Part shown: one piece after another, positions 23,667 to 33,147 of the stretch
Numbering within the stretch: the stretch's first letter is position 1
Layout of the letters: each line of letters opens with the position of its first letter
Assembly: GCF_040183065.1 (NCBI RefSeq)
Contig: NC_091119.1
Span: 206,092,298 to 206,156,297 of the forward strand
From: Periplaneta americana
Taxonomy: Eukaryota; Arthropoda; Insecta; Blattodea; Blattidae
Length of the DNA stretch: 64,000 nt
Direction: 5' to 3'
The notes under the pieces: model-generated
The model's input: only the letters and a program-made list of their open reading frames with translations
The model's database searches: none
What the model was told of the DNA's origin: nothing
Program-made: the position numbers and the translations under genes

Positions 23667-23779
23667 CGTCAGAATTATGATGCTCTTCATTAGCATTTGA
23701 AATATACACACGTTAGTATTATATCGTTTTTCATAAATATACTCACGTTAGTATTATATCGTTTTTCATAAATATATTC
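23151..23779. other. Non-coding spacer right of duplication copy A
   Basis: AT-rich DNA with no recognised gene. Loose ATATATT/TTAGTATTATG-like motifs from about 23450 look like decayed units of the minisatellite that starts at 23780. A (TA)n tract lies at about 23634-23661. Confidence 0.5.
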
Positions 23780-25125
23780 TGGTTAGTATTGTGTTGTTCC
23801 CCATAAATTCACTCCCGTTAACATTGTGTTGTTCCTAATTAAAATGTTGAAATTTATTCTCATTAGCATTATGTTGTTCTTCATTAATATTCTGAAATAT
23901 ATTGATGTAAACATTATGTTGTACTTTATTAATATTCTGAAATATATTGATGTAAACATTATGTTGTTCTTCATTACTATGTTGAAATATATTCCCATTA
24001 TCATTACGTTGTTCTTCATTAATGTTTTGAAATATATTGCCATTAGCATTATGTTGTTCTTAATTAATGTTTTGAAATATATTCTCATTAGCATTATGTT
24101 GTTTTTCATGAATATTTTGAAATATATTGTCATTAGCATTACGTTGTTCTTCATTAATGTTTTGAAATATATTCTCATTATCATTATGTTGTTTTTCATG
24201 AATATTTTGAAATATATTCTCATTAGCATTATGTTGTTCTTCATTAATAAATTGAAATTTATTCTCATTATCATTATGTTGTTTTTCATGAATATTTTGA
24301 AATATATTCCCATTAGCATTACGTTGTTTTTCATGAATATTTTGAAATATGTTATCATTAGCATTACGTTGTTTTTCATGAATATTTTGAAATATGTTAT
24401 CATTAGCATTATGTTGTTCTTCATTAATATCTTGAAATATATTTTCATTGGCATTATGTTGATCTCAATTAATATGTTCAAATATATTTTCATTAGCTTT
24501 ATGTTGGTTTTGAAACATATTCTCATTATCACTATGTTTTTCCTCATTAATGATTTGAAATATATTATCATTAGCATTATGTTGTTCTAACAGAGGTTAA
24601 GGGTATTTGAGAATAAGGTTCTTGGGAAAATATTTGGGGCTAAGAGGGATGAAGTTACAGGAGAATGGAGAAAGTTACACAACGCAGAGCTGCACGCATT
24701 GTATTCTTCACCTGATATAATTAGGAACATTAAATCCAGACGTTTGAGATGGGCAGGACATGTAGCAAGTATGGGCGAATCCAGAATGCTTATAGAGTGT
24801 TAGTTGGGAGGCCGGAGGGAAAAAGACCTTTGGGGAGGCCGAGACGTAGGTGGGAAGATAATATTAAAATGGATATGAGGGAGGTGGGATATGATGATAG
24901 AGACTGGATTAATCTTGCTCAGGATAGGGACCAATGGCGGGCTTATGTGAGGTCGGCAATGAACCTCCGGGTTCCTTAAAAGCCAGTAAGTAAGTATTTT
25001 GTTATTCTTCATTAATACCCATATTTTGAAATAAATTCTCATTAACATTATGTTGCTCTCCATTAATATTTTGAAATATATTTTCATTAGCATTATGTTG
25101 CATTTTATTAATATTTTGAAATACA
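23780..25125. repeat. 45-bp minisatellite, open in both strands
   Basis: Units of 45 bp (for example TTGAAATATATTCTCATTAG, then CATTATGTTGTTCTTCATTA, then ATGTT); TTGAAATAT starts at 24072, 24117 and 24162. As 45 is divisible by three, each frame repeats a 15-residue word: on + it is like MLFFINILKYI followed by four residues (254 codons open, 23826-24590), on - like KNNIMLMRIYFKI (264 codons open, 23783-24577). I infer a tandem repeat, not a gene: there is no splice context and both strands are equally open. An RTE fragment (24592-24994) splits it. Confidence 0.85.
24592..24994 (+). mobile_element. RTE-type LINE, 3' fragment
   Basis: About 400 bp, from inside GCTAAGAGGGATGAAGTTAC to GGTTCCTTAAAAGCC and TAAGTAAG. 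Encodes part of the C-terminal region in two frames, with a 1-base shift near 24784. Flanking minisatellite words TGTTGTTCT / TGTTATTCT may be the target duplication. Confidence 0.85.
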
Positions 25126-25550
25126 CCCAACATATACTATTAGGAATAAAAAAGTACAAATTATTCATAACAATAGTACTGTATTACAAAATACTGTTTT
25201 CCCAACAAATCGTAAAAATGGATATAGAGGGTTTTGAATCTACAGTAGATGATTCAATTGTTCATATGCATCTGAAGTCTGGCTAATGTAATATGTAGCT
25301 AATCGGCGATGTCTGCAATGGGGGGGGGGAAGGAACGGACCATCCTACCCCATTATCTCCTGGCTTAGTTGGTTCATGAGTGATGCCATATTGGTGTCAC
25401 TTGAGATAAAACTGGACTTCGGACAGTTCACTAAACAATAATTTGTGAAATATTTTGCTCTTTTGTGACCTATATTTTTACTTTGATATAAAGTCTATTT
25501 GAGCCAGCTAAAGTAAGATTTTAGAATTTCAGAATCCGAAATATACTCGT
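25126..25550. other. Non-coding spacer
   Basis: No gene recognised. Contains a G9 tract at about 25321 and a short open stretch (25219-25286) without recognisable motifs. Confidence 0.4.
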
Positions 25551-25880
25551 TAGACGTTATGCTGACTTTTCTATTATAATTAGTACATCAATAATAGGCA
25601 ATAATGTCGTTTCTTATATATCCTGGGCAAAAAAAAAAATCCCAATTTCAGTCACATTAATTTCTTACTCGTGTTTGAATTGTATCAAACTTATATTAGG
25701 GTATAATATTGTACTTACTGAACTCATTTGACATTACTACAAAGCTGTAATTTTTGCCTAGTTACGTAATACGCTTCCACAATGACGCTGTTCGTATAAC
25801 TTATATAGGCCTATATGTCCAGAATAATTTTCAAATTTATAAAAACGATCAAAATCTGAATTGTATACAAGTTTGCTGCA
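25550..25880. repeat. Decayed third copy of the first-exon upstream region
   Basis: Words such as ATAATGTCGTTTCTTATATA, TCCCAATTTCAGTCACATTA and TTTCTTACTCGTGTTTGAAT parallel 26455-26570 and 32600-32700, the regions upstream of the two TATA/first-exon pairs. No TATAAAAG-ATG pair follows here; a composite element is inserted at 25903. Confidence 0.6.
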
Positions 25881-25902
25881 CAAATTAAACTACTTAAAGA
25901 TA

Positions 25903-26308
25903 TATATTATTTTAAAGTACCGAAGTACATATGATATTTCCATGCAGATATTCTGCGTCATCATATGATGAAAGAGTAATGGAACGGAGAAAAATATGCG
26001 TAAATCGCTTCGTGATTTAAGACGGCGCTTATTACGTCGGATCCCGGCCAACTAGTCACTCATAACGAGTGCACCTCAGCACATGTGTGGACTTCGGTCC
26101 TACGTTCATAGATATCTATGACGTAGTGCAGAGGGCGGCCACTAGAGGGAACCCAAGAGTTGGAGCTTAATCTGAGACAATTCTGTCCGACGCCGGGGTG
26201 CTTTCCGGTGTGGCTTAGTAGATAAAGCATCAGCACGTAGAGCTGAAAACCCTGGTTCAAATCCCGGCGCCGGAGAGAATTTTTCTCCGTTCCATTACTC
26301 TTTCATCA
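25903..26308. mobile_element. Composite tRNA-like element with inverted arms
   Basis: 406 bp with an exact 12-bp duplication TACTTAAAGATA (25891-25902 and 26309-26320). About 31-bp inverted arms: ATGATGAAAGAGTAATGGAA (from 25967) and its inverse TTCCATTACTCTTTCATCAT at the right end. Inside, at about 26211-26275, is a tRNA-like block, GTGTGGCTTAGTAGATAAAG...GGTTCAAATCCCGG, with A- and B-box-like strings. Long target duplications suggest retroposition. Compare 3426-3935 and 47259-47725. Confidence 0.7.
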
Positions 26309-26788
26309 TACTTAAAGATAACCATGGCAACTCGCACTTATAAGTTAATGTGAAAGTCTTGAGGAAAATGAACCTCATTATAAGTTGTAACATTAAATTC
26401 TTCATGCTGAGTTTTATATTACAATTAGTACCTGCATCAATTTTATATCGTTATATGAAGTAATGTCGTTTCTTCTATTTCCTTCGTGAAAGAAAATCAA
26501 GTTTACATTGACATTAGATTCTCAATCATGCATGAATGGTATCAGACATGCATTAGTGTACAATTTCAAAGCTACGGAACACTGGTAGCGTTATTACATA
26601 GACGTGATTATTATGCTATTAGTTACGTAACAGGCAAGGTAGAACAGAGTAATGTGTCGATATATTGAATACAATGATTTCACAATGAATTCAATTCAAG
26701 TAGAAAATATAGAAATAAGTTATTTCCCAACATAGTATATCCGTACACGTGTAATGATTTAGCGAAGAGAGTTTGCAAGCCTTACTCG

Positions 26789-26796
26789 TATAAAAG
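26789..26796 (+). promoter_or_regulatory. TATA box of the upstream first exon
   Basis: TATAAAAG, 39 bases before the ATG at 26828. The same motif and spacing occur at 32928-32935. The 400 bp before both TATA boxes are similar, so core promoter and exon were duplicated together. Confidence 0.65.
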
Positions 26797-26827
26797 CTGG
26801 CTCGTTGAGCCCTGCAGAGCATTCACG

Positions 26828-26882
26828 ATGACGTCTTCCCTTGTGGTCGCTGTCACGTGCCTAGGAGTGCTTGGGTTCTCAG
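26828..26882 (+). CDS. Extra OBP-like first exon (alternative or orphan)
   Basis: 55 bases encoding MTSSLVVAVTCLGVLGFS plus one base, donor GTGAG, phase 1. It is nearly the same as copy B exon 1 at 32967, with the same length, phase and TATA spacing. It could splice to exon 2 (36749) as an alternative first exon, giving a different signal peptide but the same mature protein. Or it is the relic of a third gene that lost the rest. The piggyBac-like element that starts 15 bases after its donor does not touch the splice site. No exon 2-like sequence is seen between it and 32967. Confidence 0.6.
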
Positions 26883-27014
26883 GTGAGCAAGTGTTAACCC
26901 TTTCTTACCCATAGATACCATATGGCAATAAATAACTTTATAGGATTTATATACTTGTGTGTTACATATGAAGGTAAATTTTGCTCGATACCTTCTATTT
27001 CAATACATTTTCAT

Positions 27015-28310
27015 GTATGTATGTATTTATTTACACTGCAAGTGGGCAAGTACCCGGTGGCAGTGGTATATACAATATTAACAATACACAGTTAAAATGA
27101 TAAGCAATACACAATACAATTTACAATACATAATAAAATTTACAACACATATACAATTTTATACACAATACAATAAGAATACACAATACAATTTAACACA
27201 ATAATAATAAAACATAAAATAAAACACCTAATTTTACAACACAACCTACATAATTATGTATAGGTCCTACATAATTTTCAATAGTCTTTCACTTTACTCT
27301 CATCTCATTCCCTGTAGTGGCACTATGACGCATTTCACTGACACTTTAGCACACATTTCACTGACACTCTGTAACACATTTCACTGACACTATAGAACAC
27401 ATTTCATTGACACTATAAATTATCACTGATCGGAACTGTTCACTGCACTGTAAAACCATAACTTCACTGACTCACCTCGCTTCACTGATACAACAGTTCA
27501 AATAAGTCAAATAATTGCATTCTTATGCATACTTATAAACAGAACTACATTTAAACTAAACATTTCTAGTCTAAGGCCCTCTTACACGCTATTTTTAAAT
27601 AAATTACAATTCAAACCAAGGAAGTAAACTCGTCAGGCTAGATAAATACATGCCACCTTAAAAAATTAAATGTTGAATGTCACCTTAATTTTAATTTTGA
27701 CTTTATACACAACTCTTTAAATTATTCTTGAATCTCCTTAAGGAAGGACAGCCCTCAAAGACCGCTGCAGGTAGGTCATTCCAATCATTTATAGTTCTAT
27801 TTAAAAATGAGAATTTACCTACATCCGTTTTCTGTTTCCTACATTTGATTTTAAAATCATGATCGTTCCTACCATAGTACGTTGGCTTTTCTAACCGAGC
27901 CGTTATGTCTACCCATGCTTTCTGACCTAGATGTGCTCTATACAATGATGTTATTCTAGTTTTCCTACGTCTGTTTTCCAAAGTTTCCCATTTAAGTTCT
28001 TTTATCGTATCGTTCCCATCTTCTCTTTTACCTTTAACAAATTTAGCTGCCCTATACTGGATTCTTTCTAAGGAATTTATCTGATATATTCTATAGGGAT
28101 CCCAACATGTAGTTCCGTATTCCATTAATGGTCGCACTAATGTTAGATATGCTATTTCCCTCGATTTGGGGCTAGCCTTTCTCAAGATTCTCATAATAAA
28201 GTGAAGTGCCCTCCATGCTTTTCCTGTAACATTATCAACATGCTCTCCCCAAGAAAGTTTGGAGTTTAAATACACTCCTGAATATAGTTTTGTTTCAAAT
28301 GTTGCCACTC
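27015..28310 (-). mobile_element. Jockey/CR1-group LINE, minus strand
   Basis: Inverse copy of the 19040-20300 family: the 3' end is at about 27025-27055 (inverse of the CACCGGGTGCTTGCCC region), a 3' UTR with four GACACT-containing short repeats lies at about 27330-27420, and the coding part follows to about 28310. Confidence 0.85.
27703..28308 (-). pseudogene. LINE reverse-transcriptase C-terminal region
   Basis: 201 open codons beginning MATFETKLYSGVYLNSKLSW and continuing WGEHVDNVTGKAWRALHFIM, ARLEKPTYYGRNDHDF and NDLPAAVFEGCPSLRRF. Compared with 19096-19647 it extends further N-terminal and is better preserved (for example CWDPYRIYQ, where the other copy has CWYPYRIYQ). It lacks the YADD palm, so it encodes no active enzyme. 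Confidence 0.85.
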
Positions 28311-28605
28311 CCGTAACTTGGTCACTGAATTGGTCCTAATACAGCTATTTGTTTCAACATGGATTGCTTGTAAATTTAATTTGGGTTAGAAAGGGTTGAG
28401 TGAACAACGTCAGTATTCTGCGAAGCGAGCTGATACAGTTGTAATGTTGTAAATTATTACCAATTTTATGGAAATATTTTGACGTAGAATAGGCTGTGTC
28501 TTTGTTTCGCATTCCTATAGATATCTAAATTGAGTAAGAGTGTCACGAAATCAGACAAAATCAGAAACAATTACTTCAAGAAAACTATTAGGCATCCAAA
28601 TAAAC

Positions 28606-28972
28606 CAGCCGTGGCGAAAATGTAATTCACGAACATATTGTGGCTCGCAATGATAGCTGTGCATGTCTCTTGCTCCCCCAACCCCCACCCTCTCACTCAC
28701 TGGAGTCAAACTCTGTTCCATTCGTATTTGTCTCTGACCTGCGAGTGGCGTATCGTCGCAATGTCTCTCTCGAAACCATGTACCTCTACAAAAACTAAAG
28801 TTTCACGTAGGATGGGAGGACGCATTTTTTTGCTGCCTATATGGTGAGAATATTAAATGTATGATTTGTTCACAAGTGTTACGAGGAAAACGGTTGTATA
28901 ACATAAAACAGCATTATACTACATGTTACTGATGAAACATTAAAAGGTTAAGTGTTATTATTATTATTATTA

Positions 28973-29007
<35 letters not shown>

Positions 29008-29619
29008 TCGATCCTTTTTCAGCAACGTACGAATAATGCGGTTAGGTCTTCAATTTAAACTCACAGAATTACAATGTGATGTTAAATGAAAGCTAGATGT
29101 AAGGACTTGACAAATGTTGAACTTTTCAAATCTTTGCCAAAAAATAAATTTCCGAAGCTTCGTTCTTTCGCTTGCTCTGTTAAAGCAATATTCGCATCAA
29201 CTTACATTTGTGAAAAATTATTTTCAACAATGAAAATAGTAAAACCCAAATTTAGATCACGACTGACAGACAAATACCTTCGTGATCAACTACGACTGGC
29301 AGTAGGCCTAAGTGACATAATTCCTGATTTTGAAACTTTGTCGCAGAGACATTCTGAAGACAATTAACTTTAGTTTGTGATAATGTGTCCTATGTTTTCT
29401 TGTTCATTTCTTTCTTCGTTACACGTATTAAACATTAGTTTGTAACGTTATACTGTAAAAAATTATATTTAAATGCTTGACGTAAGGAAAATGAAAATCC
29501 GTTAATAAGTCACACAGTTGCTTCACTTCCCCTTCGGGTGTCCGCCTCCCTCCATAGGTGCTATGCACGTTGCAGGTTACACAGTGGCTCGGCGCACGAT
29601 TACATTTTCGCCACGGCTG
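28606..29619 (+). mobile_element. hAT element, internally deleted, with exact 8-bp duplication
   Basis: 1014 bp. Perfect inverted ends beginning CAGCCGTGGCGAAAATGTAA, flanked by AAATAAAC (28598-28605 and 29620-29627). Inside: a BED-finger-like segment near 28830-28935 (CMICSQVLRGKRLYNIKQHY in one frame), an ATT microsatellite (about 28957-29006) and the C-terminal dimerisation region (29086-29367). The central catalytic part is missing. Confidence 0.85.
29086..29367 (+). pseudogene. hAT transposase C-terminal dimerisation domain
   Basis: 93 codons containing FPKLRSFACSVKAIFASTYI, CEKLFSTMKIVKPKFRSRLT and DKYLRDQLRLAV, the conserved hAT C-terminal (dimerisation) layout 'FGSTY.CE..FS.MK..K...R..L.D..L...LR.A' seen in ZBED5/GTF2IRD2-like proteins. 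The DDE catalytic domain is absent, so this copy is non-autonomous. Confidence 0.85.
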
Positions 29620-29639
29620 AAATAAACCGAATTAAACTT

Positions 29640-30126
29640 TAGAGCCGTAGTCGGCAAAGATTACGTGATATAAAATGGAGCCCGCAATACTCAGTAAAGG
29701 GACAGTAGGAGGGAGACGACACCCAAACTTCTTAGCACTGAATGGAAGGAGGGGGATCATGCTTTACCCTCCGCCTGTTTGTGTATTAAGAGGTTGATTC
29801 GCGAACCTCGAAATGCCGACCACTGCTAGCCAAGTCCAACCGTAACTCGTGGCATTTGGGTACCCGGACCTCCCCGACTTGAGGGGAAAGGACTTGGCAG
29901 CTGTCCGTCCCTTAATATGACATGCACATCAGTTTATTTTCAGTGGGGGCGGCCTTGTGAGTTATTGTAATTTCCACATTTCTACATTAGTAAGAACGTA
30001 CCTACCTGAACAGATTCCATGTCTCACAACGCAATAAATCACCAATAATTGGCTCTTTTTCAGTCACATAGCAAGCCACTCTGTCTGTGACTGAACAGAA
30101 GTAAGAAGTGTTAGAAAGAACTCATT
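29640..30126. other. Spacer with possible small hAT-like MITE
   Basis: TAGAGCCGTAGTCGGCA at 29640 and its rough inverse TGCCGACCACTGCTA ending near 29833 suggest a roughly 190-bp hAT-type MITE, but no clear 8-bp duplication is visible. The rest shows no gene. Confidence 0.35.
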
Positions 30127-31209
30127 TATACTAATAATAAATCTGTAGCCGAAATTTTTCTGGTAATTTTCGATTTTCCAAAAATAATTGGTCCTAACAT
30201 ATATAATTAACTACCCTGAAACCGAAAATAGCTTTTTTGAAATTTTTGTTTGTATCTCTGTCTGTATGTTTGTTACCTTTTCACGCGATAATGGCTGAAC
30301 CGATTTATATGAAAATTGGAATATAAATTAAGTTTGTTGTAACTTAGATTTTAGGCTATATGGCATTCAAAATACTTTATTTAAAAGGGGGGTTATAATG
30401 GGCCTGAATTAAATAAATCGAAATATGTCGCTTATTATTGATTTTTGTGAAAAATGTTACATAACAAACGTTTCTTTAGAATTGATTTCCGATAAGTTTT
30501 ATTCTTTACAAAATTTTGATAGGACTGATATTTAATGAGATAAATGAGTTTTAAAATTAAAATAACGCTGTCTAAGAAGGTGCAATGAATTAAGAACAAA
30601 TGACTTCGTCTATAAGGGGCCTTGGACATCAACAATCGAAAGCTATTAAACATAGCCTACAGAGAATGTTTCTGTGTTTGTATGAAGTAATATCAGAAGC
30701 TAAATTAACCGATTTGTATAATTAATTATTATTTCACCATTGGAAAATGTAGTTTCTCTAGATAGACATAATGCTATAATGTTATTATAGTAACGTCTGA
30801 GTAAATCGAGGACAGGTAAAATTAAAATAACTTCTTATGCACAGAAAATTTGATAGGCTATTTTGTACATTCGTTTTCTGTATTTCTTAAAATAATATTT
30901 ATGTACACTCATTTTAATCTCAGAGAATTAACGAACAACGAGAGTGTATTGATTTAGTATGCAGTAATAGTACGTTAGCTTAGCAATCCATTATTTTATA
31001 ATTCAAATTTTAACTATGCCCAATTGAATCGTGTTAAAATACATAAAATATATATGCAATGAATGCAATGCAAAAAAAATGGGTAATGAACGAAGCAGAT
31101 TATCTTGCGCTGTTGTAAAAGTTGTTCCCTGGATCAAACGTCCTATTTTAATTATGTAATTACTTTATATTTATTTCTAACAGGTGCAGCGGAGCGCACG
31201 GGTACGGCT
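30127..31209 (+). mobile_element. Non-autonomous Helitron-like element
   Basis: 5' part TATACTAATAATAAATCTGT and 3' part GTGCAGCGGAGCGCACGGGT, then ACGGCTAT (the CTAG-type end is mutated to CTAT). The same ends in inverse orientation bound 41447-42756. Shared interior words include ATTCAGGCC/GGCCTGAATT and TGATTTTTGTGAAAAATGTT. No reading frame for Rep/helicase. Confidence 0.65.
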
Positions 31210-31545
31210 ATTTGTTCATAAATATAGCTTGCCGCCAATAAAACAGTAAAAGCTATTCCTCACAATATTCTCCAAATGTTAAAGAACATGAATTCATATT
31301 CATCTATATGCCTAACTAATCAAGTCGAAATTTAATTTTCGTCCACCTAGATTGGGAAATTTGCACACTGTGCGCCGGTCCAAATTACATACCGTGCTAA
31401 GATTTGATTTATAGACAAATATTACAAAAATTATTGTAAACATAGAGTGTTATACATTTTGATTACATAACTTTTAACACTGTATCACTTCGGAATATGT
31501 ATAAGAACTTTCTTGTGTTAAATTTTAACGTACCTTGTTAACATG

Positions 31546-31572
31546 TTTCGACCTATTTTCGGTCATCTTCGG
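31546..31572 (-). ncRNA. Hammerhead-like core, left Penelope end
   Basis: Minus strand: CCGAAGA (consensus CTGANGA with T changed to C), stem GACC/GGTC with loop GAAAATA, then GAAAC and ACATGT. The C for T in the conserved core should reduce or abolish activity. Confidence 0.5.
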
Positions 31573-32047
31573 AACTAGAAATTAAACTACAACATCGCAT
31601 ACAGAACAAATAACACTCTAGAAAAACATCACAACACACAAACAACACAAACAAACAAATACAACCACGCAGGCGTATACAAACTCAAATGTAACACCTG
31701 CAACAACTTCTAGACAGGACAGACAGGCAGATTATTTCAAACACGTTACAAAGAACACATCACAGCCATAACAAAATTACAAAACACCTCCACATATGCA
31801 AAACACATCACAAATGCCAACCACACCCACAGAGACATCAACACAGACATGGAAATACTGCACATCCAACCAAAAAGCCAGAAACTCAACACACTAGAAC
31901 AATATGAAATATACAGACACACGAAAACACACCCCAACGATATTCTCAGCACACAACTCAATTTCAAAACACATACACTCTTTGACTCTACACTACGAAC
32001 TCACCCACACAGGAAACAAGAGGCGCCAAGACCAACAACGACCAGTT

Positions 32048-32074
32048 CCGAAGATGACCGAAAATAGGTCGAAA
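32048..32074 (+). ncRNA. Hammerhead-like core, right Penelope end
   Basis: Plus strand: CCGAAGA, stem GACC/GGTC, GAAAC, then TTGT in place of ATGT. It shares the T-to-C change with the left end, so that change predates the inverted pair or was copied between the arms. Confidence 0.5.
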
Positions 32075-32104
32075 CTTGTTAAACAAGAAAGTTCTTATCA
32101 TACA

Positions 32105-32270
32105 TATTCCGATAGAGTGTTAGTTGGAAGACCCGAGAGGAAAAGACCTTTGGGGAGACCAAGGCGTAGAAGGAAGAAAAGTATAGAAATAGATTTGAGA
32201 GCGGTGGGATATGATGGTAGGAACTGGATTAATCTTGCTCAAGATAGTGACCGATGGCGGGCTTGTAAGT
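32105..32270 (+). mobile_element. RTE-type LINE, short 3' fragment
   Basis: Encodes [20 protein letters not shown] and DLRAVGYDGRNWINLAQDSD, the C-terminal end of the RTE family, diverged, with no TAAG tail. Confidence 0.75.
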
Positions 32271-32927
32271 ATACGAATAACTATGGTGAAAGTTATCTTA
32301 ATCTTCCTCAATACTTGAACAAGCAAAACACCCTTTTCGTACAAATAGTAACTACACAGCACTCAGTCTCAACAGGGTGTACGGTTTTAAGGATTGTGAA
32401 TAATAAACTTCTTTTGTTCTCACCTTAAATGTAACAGCAAAATAACTTGCAGGCAGGAAGCAACCTCAACTGTTTTTCTATTCTTATCTAAGACAGGGGT
32501 GACTAAACTTTCAAATACAAAAATTCAAATCGGTCCAAATTACACTGTGGTCCAAGTTACATGGACTTCCCCTACATCAATTTCAGATCTGTACAGGTAA
32601 TAATGCCATTTCTTGTATTTCCTGTGTAAAAGAAAATCCCATTTTCATTCACATTAACTTCTTACTCATGTTTTAATGATATCAGACATGCATTAGCGTA
32701 ATTTTACAAACGAATTGAACACACGTGGCGTTATTATATAGTGTAATTTATATTCTGTTAATTGCAAAGCATCCTTCTACATTGTCGCTGCTTGCGAGGT
32801 GGAACAGATATGGAATACATTTACACATTAAATTCAATTTCGACAGAAAATTTATATATTAATTATTACGCAATGTATATATTTACACACATGTGATACA
32901 AGGAATATATTTTGAAAGCCCAACTCG

Positions 32928-32935
32928 TATAAAAG
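32928..32935 (+). promoter_or_regulatory. TATA box, OBP-like copy B
   Basis: TATAAAAG, 39 bases upstream of the ATG at 32967, in the context CTCGTATAAAAGCTTGCTCG. Transcription would start near 32958, leaving a very short 5' UTR. The region 32580-32927 is duplicated upstream of 26828. Confidence 0.65.
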
Positions 32936-32966
32936 CTTGCTCGTTGAGTCTCACTCAACATTCACG

Positions 32967-33021
32967 ATGAAGTCTCTTTTCGTGATCGCAGTTGTGTGCC
33001 TAGGAGTGCTGGGGTTCTCAG
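32967..33021 (+). CDS. OBP-like copy B, exon 1 (signal peptide)
   Basis: Encodes MKSLFVIAVVCLGVLGFS plus one base; donor GTGAG, phase 1. Positive n-region, hydrophobic core and small residues at the end make a classic secretion signal. The start was chosen as the first ATG after the TATA box, in context CACGATGA. Confidence 0.75.
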
Positions 33022-33116
33022 GTGAGTACCAAGTCTGAAGGGAACACCATCAATACACAGAATAAATATTTATATTCTCATTGTTAGGCCTACTAACATT
33101 AATATTATCATCATCA

Positions 33117-33147
<31 letters not shown>

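Larger units (their letters stand above)
26898..28395. mobile_element. MITE with TTAA-type ends, split by a LINE
   Basis: Left flank TTAA (26894-26897), left end CCCTTTCTTACCC; right end GGGTTAGAAAGGG, right flank TTGA. The inverted ends resemble those of 16182-16406. Nearly all of the interior is the minus-strand LINE at 27015-28310. Confidence 0.6.
31485..32104 (+). mobile_element. Penelope-like element fragment with inverted ends
   Basis: The left end 31485-31575 is the inverse of 32040-32104 (both contain the TTTCGACCTATTTTCGGTCA hammerhead region on one strand or the other), as in inverted pseudo-LTRs of Penelope-like elements. Between them, 31660-32030 encodes a GIY-YIG endonuclease part: VYKLKCNTCNNF, a stop where the other copy has Y, then TGQTGRLFQTRYKEH and KSQKLNTLEQYEIYRH. 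The stop and other changes make it a pseudogene. Confidence 0.75.

Noticed and set aside
23783-24590. The 254- and 264-residue repeat proteins as real genes
   Set aside because: Open on both strands from a 45-bp tandem repeat, no promoter or homology; kept only as a finding.
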